From assembly GCA_023957235.1 (NCBI GenBank), contig JAMLHI010000005.1, positions 62,001 through 126,000 of the forward strand: a stretch of DNA of 64,000 nucleotides. The letters run 5' to 3'. Both the position numbers and the translations under genes were made by a program. The DNA is from Chitinophagales bacterium. GTDB taxonomy: Bacteria > Bacteroidota > Bacteroidia > Chitinophagales > JADIYW01. The notes under the pieces are model-generated. The model was not told the DNA's origin and did no database searches. It saw only the letters and a list, made by a program, of their open reading frames with translations. Of this stretch, positions 26,726-35,960 are shown piece after piece. The first letter of the stretch is position 1. Every line of letters begins with the position of its first letter.

Positions 26726-28615
26726 ATGAAAAAAACTATTTTCTTTACCATTTTAGCACTTTTTATAATGGGGATAAGTTTATCTAGTTTTGAAGATGAA
26801 GAAGATGCCACATCTGCTGCTTATATCAGTAAGAAATATGTTCTAGATGAATTAATAAAAACTAATGAGATTATCATTAAAATTTTTGATGCTGCAAAGG
26901 CTAAAGACAGCACAAAAATCCCTCAATATTTAAAAGATGCTAGAATACAATACAAGCACATAGAGTTTTATCTTCAGTCATTTGAAAGTGATAAGACTAA
27001 ATTTCTCAATGGTGCTCCTTTACCTTGGATAGAATTTACAGTTGGAGGTTATGAACATCAAGACCCTCATGGACTTCAAGTGATGGAGGAACTTATCTTT
27101 GATACACCCAACATAGATTTCAAAGCCCTCATTGAAGAATGTTATTTCTTTAATTTAGAAATACTCAAATTTAAAGCTGCTATTGAAATTAATCCTGTAA
27201 GTGATGCTATCATCTTTTTAGGTTTAAAATATGGATTGATTAATATTGAAACACTCAGTCTTTCTGGTTTTGACTGTCCTATTACCTTGCAAGTTTCAGA
27301 AGAAGTAAATAGCAGTCTAGAGACTATCAAAACAGTATTGAGTTTCTATAAGCAAAAAAATACTAACAAATCTATTCTGAAAGAAATTGACTCAGCACAA
27401 AGCACTATTTTAAAAGCACAAAAATATCTTCAGCCGTCAAAAAATAAATATCTTGAATTTGGAGCTATCGATCAATTGTATTTTATTAAAAAGTTTCTTC
27501 AACCCCTCAATGCTAATATTGTCAATATTTTTGAACATATCAAGGAGCAAGACACTCCTCCTATGATAAGACTATTCACCTATATCACACATATACAAGG
27601 GAAAGTTAAAAACATTTACAACAGCAACTTTCTCAATCGAATGGCTACTGGTGAGAAAAATTATTATGGAATAGATAATAAAGAAAATTTAGACCCCAAA
27701 ATTGTTGCATTAGGAGAAAAATTATTTTCAGATGTTCGTCTTTCTCATGGCAATCTTCTGTCTTGTCAATCTTGTCATGACCCAAAACTTGCATTTACAG
27801 ATGGTTTAACCACTTCTAAAACGAATGTAAGTGGTGTATTTCAAACAAGAAACTCCCCAACTATTGTATATTCTGCCTATCAAGGAAGACAATTTTACGA
27901 CCTCAGGTCCAGAACACTTGAAGATCAAATTGTTCATGTAATTAATAATCCTGATGAATTCAACACCTCTTTTGAAGAAATCATTGGAAAGCTCAATCAA
28001 GATTCTGCTTTAATTCAAGAATTTATCACTGTATTTCCCAAAGATTGGAAAAAACCAATTAAGGAATTTACCATCCGAAAAGCATTAGGTAGTTTTGTGA
28101 GAAGCCTTCCTCAATTCAATAGTGAATTTGACACTTATATGAGAGATGAAATCAAGGATTTATCACCAGAAGTTAAAAGAGGATTTAATCTATTTATGGG
28201 TAAAGCCAAATGTGGCACTTGCCATTTTGCTCCTACTTTCACAGGGACAACTCCCCCATTTTACAGGGAAAGCGAATCTGAAGTTGTGGGAATGATAGAA
28301 AAATGGGATACTTTACATCCAATTTTATTACAAGATTCTGGAAGATATCGCACCCAACCTAATCCTATCTATCTCTATTCAATTAAAACGCCGACTTTAA
28401 GAAATATAGGTATAACAGGCCCCTATATGGTCAATGGCGCATTTAAAGATTTGGAAACTGTAATGGATTTTTACAATCGTGGCGGAGGAAAAGGCATGGG
28501 AGTAAATGTCCCCAACCAGACACTTGACTCGGCTCCATTAAATCTGACTGAACAAGAAATAAAAGATGTCATTGCATTTATGAATAGTCTGACGGATAGG
28601 CAGTTTCTAAAATAA
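26726..28615 (+). CDS. Diheme cytochrome c peroxidase (MauG/CcpA family) with N-terminal helical domain
   Basis: The C-terminal half (about 310-629) is a diheme peroxidase with two CxxCH heme sites, CQSCH near residue 348 and CGTCH near 497, plus YDLRSRTLEDQ and TPTLRNIGITGPYMVNGAF. It would reduce hydrogen peroxide in the periplasm. A signal peptide (MKKTIFFTILALFIMGISLS) is present. The first 290 mature residues form a helical domain (QYKHIEFYLQSF, LPWIEFTVGG, GLQVMEELIFD) that I think may be imelysin-like; this is uncertain. A single gene with no partner nearby. Confidence 0.85.
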   Translation: MKKTIFFTILALFIMGISLSSFEDEEDATSAAYISKKYVLDELIKTNEIIIKIFDAAKAKDSTKIPQYLKDARIQYKHIEFYLQSFESDKTKFLNGAPLPWIEFTVGGYEHQDPHGLQVMEELIFDTPNIDFKALIEECYFFNLEILKFKAAIEINPVSDAIIFLGLKYGLINIETLSLSGFDCPITLQVSEEVNSSLETIKTVLSFYKQKNTNKSILKEIDSAQSTILKAQKYLQPSKNKYLEFGAIDQLYFIKKFLQPLNANIVNIFEHIKEQDTPPMIRLFTYITHIQGKVKNIYNSNFLNRMATGEKNYYGIDNKENLDPKIVALGEKLFSDVRLSHGNLLSCQSCHDPKLAFTDGLTTSKTNVSGVFQTRNSPTIVYSAYQGRQFYDLRSRTLEDQIVHVINNPDEFNTSFEEIIGKLNQDSALIQEFITVFPKDWKKPIKEFTIRKALGSFVRSLPQFNSEFDTYMRDEIKDLSPEVKRGFNLFMGKAKCGTCHFAPTFTGTTPPFYRESESEVVGMIEKWDTLHPILLQDSGRYRTQPNPIYLYSIKTPTLRNIGITGPYMVNGAFKDLETVMDFYNRGGGKGMGVNVPNQTLDSAPLNLTEQEIKDVIAFMNSLTDRQFLK

Positions 28616-28762
28616 AGATTAATGGCCCTTCTCTTTCTTAAAATTTCATATCATTGATAAAGTACCTTTCTAAAACATTCAATGTCAAAAAAAGAGATTT
28701 TAAAAGATTTCAATCCTTTACAATAGAATAGTGAGTATCAATTTCAGGCAACTATTCTAAAC

Positions 28763-28795
28763 AAAAACAGGTTGACCAAAAAAAAGGACAACCTG
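28763..28795 (-). terminator. acnB terminator
   Basis: On the minus strand CAGGTTG and CAACCTG pair across a loop that includes a further CC/GG pair, followed by a run of T (A-run at 28763-28767 on the plus strand). It lies 25 bases after the acnB stop. Confidence 0.7.
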
Positions 28796-28819
28796 CAAAT
28801 ATTTTTATTTGATGACTCA

Positions 28820-31585
28820 CTAAATAGCTGTAGATACAGGCGTAAATTTAGTTAAGTTGATACCTTCAACTGCTGTTTTATATTCTTCAATATTTGGCAC
28901 TCTTCCTAGTATTGCAGACAATACAACTACTGGAGTAGAAGCCAATAAAGATTCCCCTTTTTTTCTATCCGAATCTTCTACTACCCTTCCTTGAAACAAA
29001 CGAGTAGATGTTGCTAAAACAGTATCCCCTTTTTCTGCCTTTTCTTGATTACCCATACATAAGTTACAACCAGGACGCTCCAAGTACATGATATTTTCAT
29101 ATTCAGTACGTGCAGTACTTTTCGGGAACATATCATTGAATTCAAAACCAGAATATTTTTGCAAAAACTCCCAATCTCCTTCAGCTTTTAATTCATCAAT
29201 GATATTATAAGTAGGCGCAGCAACAACTAAAGGTGCTTTAAATTCAACTTTACCTTCTTGCTTCTCAATATTTTTCAACATTTGTGAAACAATTTTTAGG
29301 TCATCTTTATGTACCATACAAGAACCTACGAAACCTAAATCTACTTTTTTGCCTTCTTGATAAAAAGTCAAATCTCTGATGGTGTCGTGTGTGTATCGTT
29401 TTGATGCATCTGGATTATTAACATCTGGATCGGCAATCATAGGCTCTTCAATAAGGTCCAAATCTATCACAACCTCTGCATAATATTTAGCATTATTGTC
29501 AGGATGTAATGCAGGTTTTTCTCCAGACTGAATTTCTTGAATACGCTTATTCGCTTTATCGATTAACCCCTGTAAGACATTATTTTTATTTTCCATACCC
29601 TTCTCTATCATGATTTGAATACGGGATTTAGCAATTTCTAAAGATTGAATCAATGTTTCATTTTGAGAAATACAAATAGAAGCTTTTGCTTTCATTTCAG
29701 CAGTCCAGTCTGTAAAAGTAAACGCTTGGTCTGCTAACAATGAACCAATATGCACTTCAATCACTCTGCCCTGAAATACATTTTCCCCACTAAATTGTTG
29801 TAACATTTGCAACTGAGTAGCATGCACAACATCGCGGAAGTCAATATATTCTTTCATTTTTCCTTTAAAAGTCACTTTGACTGATTCAGGAATTGGCATA
29901 GTAGCTTCTCCTGTCGCCAATGCTAGTGCAACAGTACCAGAATCTGCACCAAATGCAACACCTTTGGACATTCTAGTATGAGAATCTCCTCCTATGATAA
30001 TTGCCCAATCATCAACGGTAATATCATTTAATACTTTGTGAATAACGTCAGTCAAAGAATGATAAACACCTTTGGGATCACGTGCAGTAATCAATCCAAA
30101 ATCATTCATAAACTTCATCAATTTGGGAATATTTGCTTGAGCCTTTTTATCCCATACAGATGCGGTATGACAACCTGACTGATATGCTCCATCTACACTT
30201 GGAGAAATCACTGTCGCAGCCATAGCTTCCAATTCTTGAGAAGTCATCAATCCAGTAGTATCTTGAGATCCTACAATATTCACTTTAACACGAACATCAG
30301 AACCTGCATGCAATACTTTACCAGGAGAAACACCTACCGCATTTTTATTGAAGATTTTTTCTACCGCAGTCAATCCTTGACCTTCATTCGAAATTTCTTT
30401 TGCTTGAGCAAATACATTGGGAGCAGTAATTCCTAATGTTTGAGCTGCAAATGTTTGAATTTTTTTACCAAATACAATCGCATAAGATCCGCCAGCTCTG
30501 ATAAATTCCAACTTTTGTGGTGTTAAAGAACGAGAGATATCTATCAATTCTTTATCACCATGATATAATTTTTTAGTTTTTGTATTGATTGTTAAAACAC
30601 TACCAGTATCAACAGAATAAACTTGCTTTAATAACGGCTCTCCTTTTTCATTCAATACCACATTACCTTGCTCATCGGTTTGCTTCACCCAGTTTTTTAA
30701 ATCTATTCCAATACCACCAGTCACATCTACAGTCGTCAAAAAGATAGGTGAGATACCGTTTGTACCTCCTACAATTGGAGCAATATTTACGAAAGGAATA
30801 TACTGACTTGCTTGTTTGCCCGTCCAAAGAGCTACGTTATTGACACCAGACATACGAGAAGAACCAACTCCCATCGTCCCTTTTTCAGCAATCATCATAA
30901 CACTTTTTCCAGGGTATTTGGCTTGTAAATCTCTGATTTCTTGACGAGCCTCTGGAGTATTCATGCATAAGCCATGTAGCTCGCGATCAGAACGAGAGTG
31001 TGCTTGATTACCTGGAGAAAGTAAATCTGTAGAAATATCCCCTTCTGCTGCAATATATGTTACTACTTGAATTTCTTCAGGCACTTCAGGAAGTTTAGTA
31101 AAAAATTCAGCTTTTGCATAGCTTTCTAAAATATCTTTTGCAATCGCATTGCCTTCTTGATATGCCTGTTTTAGACGATCAGTATCCGCTTCATATAAGA
31201 AAACCAATGTTTTTAATACTTCTGCAGATTGTTGAGCAATTGATTGATCTTCTCCTAATGCCAAATCCAAAAGTACTTCTATAGAAGGTCCACCTTTCAT
31301 GTGAGATAATAATTCAAAAGCAAACGATGGTGTAATTTCATTAACAACTACTTCGCCAAGAATGATTTTTTTCAAAAATTTAGATTTAACGCCAGCAGCA
31401 GGTGTTGTACCAGGCAAAGTGTTATAAATAAAAAACTTAAGAGAGTCAGCACGATTCTCATTGTTCAAATCTTTGATTTGTTCAATGACTTCAGTTAGTA
31501 ATTCTGCTTCATCAATAGGTTTTGGATGAAGTCCTAGGGCTTTTCTTTCTTCAATTTCTTTGAGGTAATCCTTGTAAATGCTCAT
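28820..31585 (-). CDS. acnB: Aconitate hydratase B
   Basis: This TCA-cycle enzyme isomerises citrate and isocitrate through a 4Fe-4S cluster. The 921-residue protein has the AcnB arrangement with an N-terminal HEAT-like domain. Cluster cysteines lie in YQSGCHTASVWD and ERPGCNLCMGNQEKAEKGD, and GTNGISPIFLTTVDVTGG, IGGDSHTRMSKGVAFGADSG and SCMVHKDDLK are conserved AcnB segments. Length and start match. It is transcribed alone, with a -7 box about 70 bases upstream of the ATG and a terminator after the stop. Confidence 0.97.
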   Translation of the reverse strand: MSIYKDYLKEIEERKALGLHPKPIDEAELLTEVIEQIKDLNNENRADSLKFFIYNTLPGTTPAAGVKSKFLKKIILGEVVVNEITPSFAFELLSHMKGGPSIEVLLDLALGEDQSIAQQSAEVLKTLVFLYEADTDRLKQAYQEGNAIAKDILESYAKAEFFTKLPEVPEEIQVVTYIAAEGDISTDLLSPGNQAHSRSDRELHGLCMNTPEARQEIRDLQAKYPGKSVMMIAEKGTMGVGSSRMSGVNNVALWTGKQASQYIPFVNIAPIVGGTNGISPIFLTTVDVTGGIGIDLKNWVKQTDEQGNVVLNEKGEPLLKQVYSVDTGSVLTINTKTKKLYHGDKELIDISRSLTPQKLEFIRAGGSYAIVFGKKIQTFAAQTLGITAPNVFAQAKEISNEGQGLTAVEKIFNKNAVGVSPGKVLHAGSDVRVKVNIVGSQDTTGLMTSQELEAMAATVISPSVDGAYQSGCHTASVWDKKAQANIPKLMKFMNDFGLITARDPKGVYHSLTDVIHKVLNDITVDDWAIIIGGDSHTRMSKGVAFGADSGTVALALATGEATMPIPESVKVTFKGKMKEYIDFRDVVHATQLQMLQQFSGENVFQGRVIEVHIGSLLADQAFTFTDWTAEMKAKASICISQNETLIQSLEIAKSRIQIMIEKGMENKNNVLQGLIDKANKRIQEIQSGEKPALHPDNNAKYYAEVVIDLDLIEEPMIADPDVNNPDASKRYTHDTIRDLTFYQEGKKVDLGFVGSCMVHKDDLKIVSQMLKNIEKQEGKVEFKAPLVVAAPTYNIIDELKAEGDWEFLQKYSGFEFNDMFPKSTARTEYENIMYLERPGCNLCMGNQEKAEKGDTVLATSTRLFQGRVVEDSDRKKGESLLASTPVVVLSAILGRVPNIEEYKTAVEGINLTKFTPVSTAI

Positions 31586-31656
31586 AATTCAAATTTCTAT
31601 ATTGAGTACTTTAATTGAGTGTGTAAAAAAATAAATAGTGATTTGTTTTCACGGCG

Positions 31657-31664
31657 CAAAGATA
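31657..31664 (-). promoter_or_regulatory. Probable -7 box of acnB
   Basis: The minus strand reads TATCTTTG, 71 bases before the acnB ATG. A matching TTG at the usual distance is not evident. The rest of the 358-base gap to the next gene is AT-rich and non-coding. Confidence 0.45.
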
Positions 31665-31838
31665 CCTAATTACTAATAAAAAATAAAAAACTTTCTCAAA
31701 TATTATAGCCCTATCAAATATTTCCACCTTTTCAAATAAAAAAGAAATTCACTCAATTATATATCCATTTCACAACTCAATATTCTTGAATTGCCAATCA
31801 TTGGTTTTAATGGTGATAGACTATCTTATTTATTTGAA

Positions 31839-31887
31839 ACTGTCCTCTTCCAATTAGATTGACACTTAAAAGAAAAAATGGACAAAA
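31839..31887 (+). repeat. Possible third, diverged copy of the dispersed intergenic element
   Basis: ACTGTCCTCTTCCAATTAGA, then ttgacac, ttaaaag and aaaaaatgga. The order of blocks follows copy A (ACTGTCTTGCCCTAAAATAA, cttacac, gaaaagtg, taaaatggg) but with many differences and no visible other end. It may be a truncated relative or chance similarity. Confidence 0.25.
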
Positions 31888-31943
31888 AGTGAAGTTATTA
31901 CAAGGTAAAAATCTGATAAGTTGTTATTTTGAAAAAAATAATA

Positions 31944-32906
31944 TTAAAGCTTCTCAAATTCAATAGATAGCAATCTTAAATCTTGTTTCATCAAAGTAAC
32001 ATAAGATTCTATCTGATCATACATATCTGCCCGAACTCTTAATTGTTCACCTGTATATTTACCTCCTTTCCCAAAATATAATTCATAGATATTTTCACCC
32101 TTGTTTTTCTTATCATTTTCTACCTGACCAAACTGCTTCCAACTTTCTACCAATAAAGCTCTCAGTGATTTGCTCTGTCCATTAGGATACTCATAAGTCA
32201 AATAATACCATATTGAAGGAGGAAAGGTTTGTGATACTTTAGGATTATTCCAAATTTCTGCTGGGGAATTTCTCTCATGTTTAAAAAACACTTTCTTATT
32301 ATTTAACAACATAGCAATTCCTAATGAGGCTTCTGTCAAGCTAGTGCCTATCGCAACTATTGTTGAAGATTTACCTGTAGATTCATGGTTTGACAATACC
32401 TCAGAAGCGATTGCCCCACCAGCACCAATGATGATAGAACCAATGACCAGCGCATTTTCACGGCTATCTTCTTGACTTTTTAAAAATTTAGACAACTGGG
32501 TAGCTCTTTCTTCTTCACAATCTAACTCACTAGAAAAAGATGAAATTTCCAATGATGCATTATTGATTTTTCTAAAAATAATTTGAGATGTTTCTAAGAT
32601 ATCTACTTTTTTTTCTAATGAAGGAGAAGCAGAATATGCGTTTTTAAGATGATGGTATTTTGAAAGCAAATCCAAAACACCTATCGCATTAGCAACATTC
32701 AAAGAACGGAAAGAAAACACTTTTCTAAGTGTAGAATCTATTTCAAGTTGATCAACAGATATAGGAATATCATTTAAATCATAATGTAATGTTGGTTGCT
32801 GAAAACAAGAGCTATTATTAACATCTTTCTCTAATTCTTTAACACTAGCACATGAAACTAACAATAAAGAGATAATAGTATAAAGTCCAAAATAAAATTT
32901 ATTCAT
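31944..32906 (-). CDS. Predicted lipoprotein of unknown function
   Basis: The 320-residue protein has a clear lipoprotein signal ending in LLVSC (Cys19). The mature part is mostly helical. A glycine- and alanine-rich hydrophobic stretch (ALVIGSIIIGAGGAIASEVL) near residues 153-172 could be a membrane-associated segment. I do not recognise the family. It is on the same strand as the SDR and TraB genes upstream and 33 bases from the SDR stop, so it may share their transcript. Confidence 0.7.
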   Translation of the reverse strand: MNKFYFGLYTIISLLLVSCASVKELEKDVNNSSCFQQPTLHYDLNDIPISVDQLEIDSTLRKVFSFRSLNVANAIGVLDLLSKYHHLKNAYSASPSLEKKVDILETSQIIFRKINNASLEISSFSSELDCEEERATQLSKFLKSQEDSRENALVIGSIIIGAGGAIASEVLSNHESTGKSSTIVAIGTSLTEASLGIAMLLNNKKVFFKHERNSPAEIWNNPKVSQTFPPSIWYYLTYEYPNGQSKSLRALLVESWKQFGQVENDKKNKGENIYELYFGKGGKYTGEQLRVRADMYDQIESYVTLMKQDLRLLSIEFEKL

Positions 32907-32939
32907 CTTTCTAAAGTATTAGTTAACACCTATTGCAGA

Positions 32940-33755
32940 CTATACAAAGAAGTCTGGCATCAAAGGACCACCAGGAGTCACTGCATATTTATCTAAATCA
33001 TGAATTCCTTCTGAAGCAAGTAATTCATCATCTACAAAGAAGTTTCCACTGCAATCTTTGGCTGATCGAGATAAAATATAATAGGCAGCATCTGCAAGAA
33101 TTTCTGGTTTTCTAGACATATTGACCATGTCGTTTCCTCCTAATAAATTCTGTACTGCTGCTGTTGCAATTGTAGTTCTTGGCCATAGCGCATTGACTCC
33201 TACTTTTCCTTTAAATTCTTCTGCCATGCCTAACACGAAAAGACTCATATTATATTTGGAAATGGAATATGCTACATGAGGGCCAAACCATTTGGGTTCA
33301 AAATTAAGAGGGGGCGATAAGTTTAAAATATGCGGGTTATCAGATTTCAAAAGATAAGGCAAACATTTTTGGGAAGTTAGAAATGTGCCTCTCCCATTAA
33401 TTTGATGCATTAAATCATAACGTTTCATAGAAGTCTGTAATGTGGGAGTCAGACTTATCGCGCTAGCATTATTGATTAAAATATCAATCCCTCCAAATTT
33501 TTCAACTGCTTGATTGACAGCATTTTCAACTTCATCTTCAAATCGAATATCACATTGAACAGCCAAAGCTTGACCACCAGCTTGCTCTATCTCTACAGCA
33601 GCAGTATAAATAGTACCTTCCAGTTTGGGATTCGGCTCAACGGTTTTGGCAGCAATCACAATATTCGCTCCTTCTCTTGCTAATCTTTTGCCAATAGCCA
33701 AACCAATTCCTCTAGTTCCACCAGTAATAAAAACGGTCTTATTTTTAAAGTTCAT
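32940..33755 (-). CDS. Short-chain dehydrogenase/reductase (HSDL2-like)
   Basis: The protein is a classical SDR with the NAD(P) motif TGGTRGIGLAIG near the N-terminus, INNASAISLTPTL, and a YSISK active site (Tyr and Lys) after the catalytic region. The order and the segments MHQINGRGTFLTSQKCLPYL and KDCSGNFFVDDELL resemble HSDL2-like SDRs of lipid metabolism. The frame is open to 33815, overlapping the previous gene. The ATG at 33755 (MNFKNKTVFITGG) is the normal SDR start and gives 271 residues. The substrate is unknown. Confidence 0.85.
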   Translation of the reverse strand: MNFKNKTVFITGGTRGIGLAIGKRLAREGANIVIAAKTVEPNPKLEGTIYTAAVEIEQAGGQALAVQCDIRFEDEVENAVNQAVEKFGGIDILINNASAISLTPTLQTSMKRYDLMHQINGRGTFLTSQKCLPYLLKSDNPHILNLSPPLNFEPKWFGPHVAYSISKYNMSLFVLGMAEEFKGKVGVNALWPRTTIATAAVQNLLGGNDMVNMSRKPEILADAAYYILSRSAKDCSGNFFVDDELLASEGIHDLDKYAVTPGGPLMPDFFV

Positions 33756-33789
33756 AGGGTAAAATTTATTAAAATATTCAAATAATCTA

Positions 33790-34728
33790 TTAGTCCATTG
33801 AAATAGGTTCCACATTATACCCTTCTTTTCTCAAAAGGCTTATTAACCCTGTCGGGCCTCCCAAATGACCTGCTCCAACAGCAATAAACGAAGTTCCTTT
33901 TTGCATCAAACTATCAATTTTAGGAATCCAATTGATATTTCTTTGATCAAGCAAAGTGTTTGTTATGTCTTTAAAATCTTCTTGAGAAACAGTCATTTCA
34001 TACAATTTCTGAATATCTTTTGCTTGATAGGTCTGAATCAAAGTGTCTAAAAATTTCTTTTGTTCATCATCCTCATGAATTGCTTTTATCAATGATTGAT
34101 ATTGATCTTCTAGACTGCTCATTTTGTCTATAAATGAAAGTTGCTCTTCTAAAGTTTCTAATCCTACAATTTCACCATTATGATCTTTCATCAAATCCAT
34201 CAGCTCTACTTCATAAGAAGATGTATTATTACCCAAATACCTAACATAAATCATCTGTTGCAAAAAGAAAGGTTTAAGTCTGGCATAAGCTGTTTTAAAT
34301 AAAGACAAAGGAGTGCCCAAAGATTCAGCAAAGAAGGTTTCAAGCGTCAGATAATCTTCATCATTTAGATAATCTTTCACTGTTTTATTGTCAGGCAAAA
34401 TAGATGCTTTGGCAACAGCTATAGAATTGACATTATCCAAATCCATTTCTATTACCAATCGTTGAGACTGATTGAGTTTTTTCAGAACATTATTGCCAAT
34501 AGAAAAATCTTCACCTGAAATAACATGAATACTCCCAAATAAATAAGATGGTGAATTCAAATGATGACCAGAAACTTGCCATAATAATGTTTTATCTGTA
34601 TCAATTGCCTTGTCTAATTCTATTGAAACAGATTCATTTGTTTTCTGTGCTGTTTTACAAGAAGAAACTAATACAATGATAAAAGCAACAAATAGTTTAG
34701 ACGAACGAATAGCTGGTTTACAGAACAT
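33790..34728 (-). CDS. TraB/GumN-family lipoprotein
   Basis: The 312-residue protein starts with a lipoprotein signal ending in VSSC (Cys24). The mature domain has the family landmarks LWQVSGHHLNSPSYLFGSIH, VIEMD, GLETLEEQLSFID and the C-terminal FIAVGAGHLGGPTGLISLL. TraB/GumN domains have two GxxH-type motifs and are suspected metal-dependent hydrolases; the role in bacteria is unclear. The stop lies 34 bases before the SDR start, so the two are probably cotranscribed. Confidence 0.85.
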   Translation of the reverse strand: MFCKPAIRSSKLFVAFIIVLVSSCKTAQKTNESVSIELDKAIDTDKTLLWQVSGHHLNSPSYLFGSIHVISGEDFSIGNNVLKKLNQSQRLVIEMDLDNVNSIAVAKASILPDNKTVKDYLNDEDYLTLETFFAESLGTPLSLFKTAYARLKPFFLQQMIYVRYLGNNTSSYEVELMDLMKDHNGEIVGLETLEEQLSFIDKMSSLEDQYQSLIKAIHEDDEQKKFLDTLIQTYQAKDIQKLYEMTVSQEDFKDITNTLLDQRNINWIPKIDSLMQKGTSFIAVGAGHLGGPTGLISLLRKEGYNVEPISMD

Positions 34729-35099
34729 TTTGAATATTTAATAATTAGGTTTGAAAAGTTACTTATCATTTACTGTTTATCCAAACATGACAGGTGATAA
34801 TTTGTTTAAACTCAAAATTAGAATTTAAAAATACATTCATTGTCAAAATTGATTTTGAATGAAAATCATATTCTTTCCATCAATTTTTTTTAAAAAATCC
34901 AAAAACAATTTGAAAATTTTTAGCATCAATAAAATTACCATCCATTGAAACTATCAAAATTTGTTCTTCAAACAGTTGAAAAAGAGGCTTTCTTCATCAA
35001 GTGTGCTGACAATTCAATATCTTATGGTACTTGGAATGTCACTGGCACAGCATTTTTTCTTATTCCTCTTTTCCAAAAATCTATGATAAGTAAAAGTAT
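34729..35099. other. Gap between the TraB/GumN and SlyD-like genes: no feature seen
   Basis: AT-rich sequence of about 370 bases. A 62-codon open frame on the plus strand (from 34945) has no signal for translation, resembles no family and runs into the slyD terminator, so it is not called. No promoter matching TAnnTTTG with a proper TTG was found. Confidence 0.4.
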
Positions 35100-35127
35100 A
35101 AAAAAAGGTTGCCAATTTAGACAACCT
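35100..35127 (-). terminator. Terminator of the SlyD-like gene
   Basis: On the minus strand AGGTTG and CAACCT pair around a 10-base loop, followed by seven T. It lies 22 bases after the stop. Confidence 0.7.
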
Positions 35128-35149
35128 CCATAAATGTATATATTTTATA

Positions 35150-35665
35150 TTAATGGTGGTGATGTCCTCCAGGTCCATGAATATGACCATGCTCTAGCTC
35201 CTCAGCAGTTGCCTCTCTCACTCCAGCTACAGAGCCACTAAAATATAAATCTTTGCTTGCCAATGGATGGTTAAAGTCCATAATTACATACTCATCAGTC
35301 ACTTCCAACACAATACCTTCTAGTCTATGACCTTCTTGATCCATCATGGGTAAAATATTTCCAGCTTTAAGCATCTCATTATCAATATTGCCCGATTCAT
35401 CTTTAAAGGCTTCTATTGGAATAGACACCATCTTTTCCTCATCTCTAATGCCATACCCATTTGCCGCTTCAATTTTAAATTCAAAAGTATCTCCAACATT
35501 TAGATTTTCTAAATTGGCTTCAAATTCATATAATAAGCTACCCGCTCCATGTAAATATTGTAATGGGCTTTCTAAGTCCGATTTATCAGCTACAACTTTT
35601 TCCCCATTATGTTCTATCTGAAGGACATAGTGTACTGACACTGCTTTATTTTTTCCTACTTGCAT
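35150..35665 (-). CDS. slyD: SlyD-like FKBP-type peptidyl-prolyl isomerase
   Basis: The isomerase and chaperone has an FKBP domain interrupted by an insert-in-flap domain (ANGYGIRDEEKMVSIPIEAF), then LVVEVTDEYVIMDFNHPLA-type sequence (VLEVTDEYVIMDFNHPLA) and GVREATAEELEHGH. The C-terminal tail is His-rich (HGHIHGPGGHHHH), as in metal-binding SlyD. The frame is open to 35746, but MQVGKNKAVSVHY at 35665 is the normal start and gives 171 residues. It is a single gene with its own terminator. Confidence 0.92.
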   Translation of the reverse strand: MQVGKNKAVSVHYVLQIEHNGEKVVADKSDLESPLQYLHGAGSLLYEFEANLENLNVGDTFEFKIEAANGYGIRDEEKMVSIPIEAFKDESGNIDNEMLKAGNILPMMDQEGHRLEGIVLEVTDEYVIMDFNHPLASKDLYFSGSVAGVREATAEELEHGHIHGPGGHHHH

Positions 35666-35774
35666 AAAAATTATTTCGTCACAAGGTACAGTTTTTTGAT
35701 GGAAGCAAAGTTTTATTAATGTATAATTTTTGTGAAATAAGGTCAAAACCTATACTTTGCTTTAAAATTGGCAT

Positions 35775-35881
35775 AATACTGAAAAATGGTTGGTAAATTG
35801 TCCAAAAACCACTTTACTAGTATTCATTTTTACACACTTCTTTTAGCTATTAATGAGTAAAACTGATTTCAGGGCAAGACA
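35775..35881 (-). repeat. Short dispersed intergenic element, copy B
   Basis: On the minus strand it starts TGTCTTGCCCTGAAATCAGT, then tttactcatt, AGCTAAAAG, GTGTGTAAAAATG, and ends ACCATTTTTCAG. It is the counterpart of copy A at 2362-2491, with shared ends and blocks but differing length. It fills most of the 295-base gap between slyD and the acetate kinase gene. Confidence 0.45.
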
Positions 35882-35960
35882 TAACTCTTTCCTTAGCTTG
35901 AGAAGTCAATGGAGAAGGTACAAGGAGGATTATGTACAATTTAAGTACTCTTTAATGAGG

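Noticed and set aside
34945..35133. Open frame of 62 codons on the plus strand
   Set aside because: It runs into the terminator of the SlyD-like gene and has no promoter or recognisable sequence.
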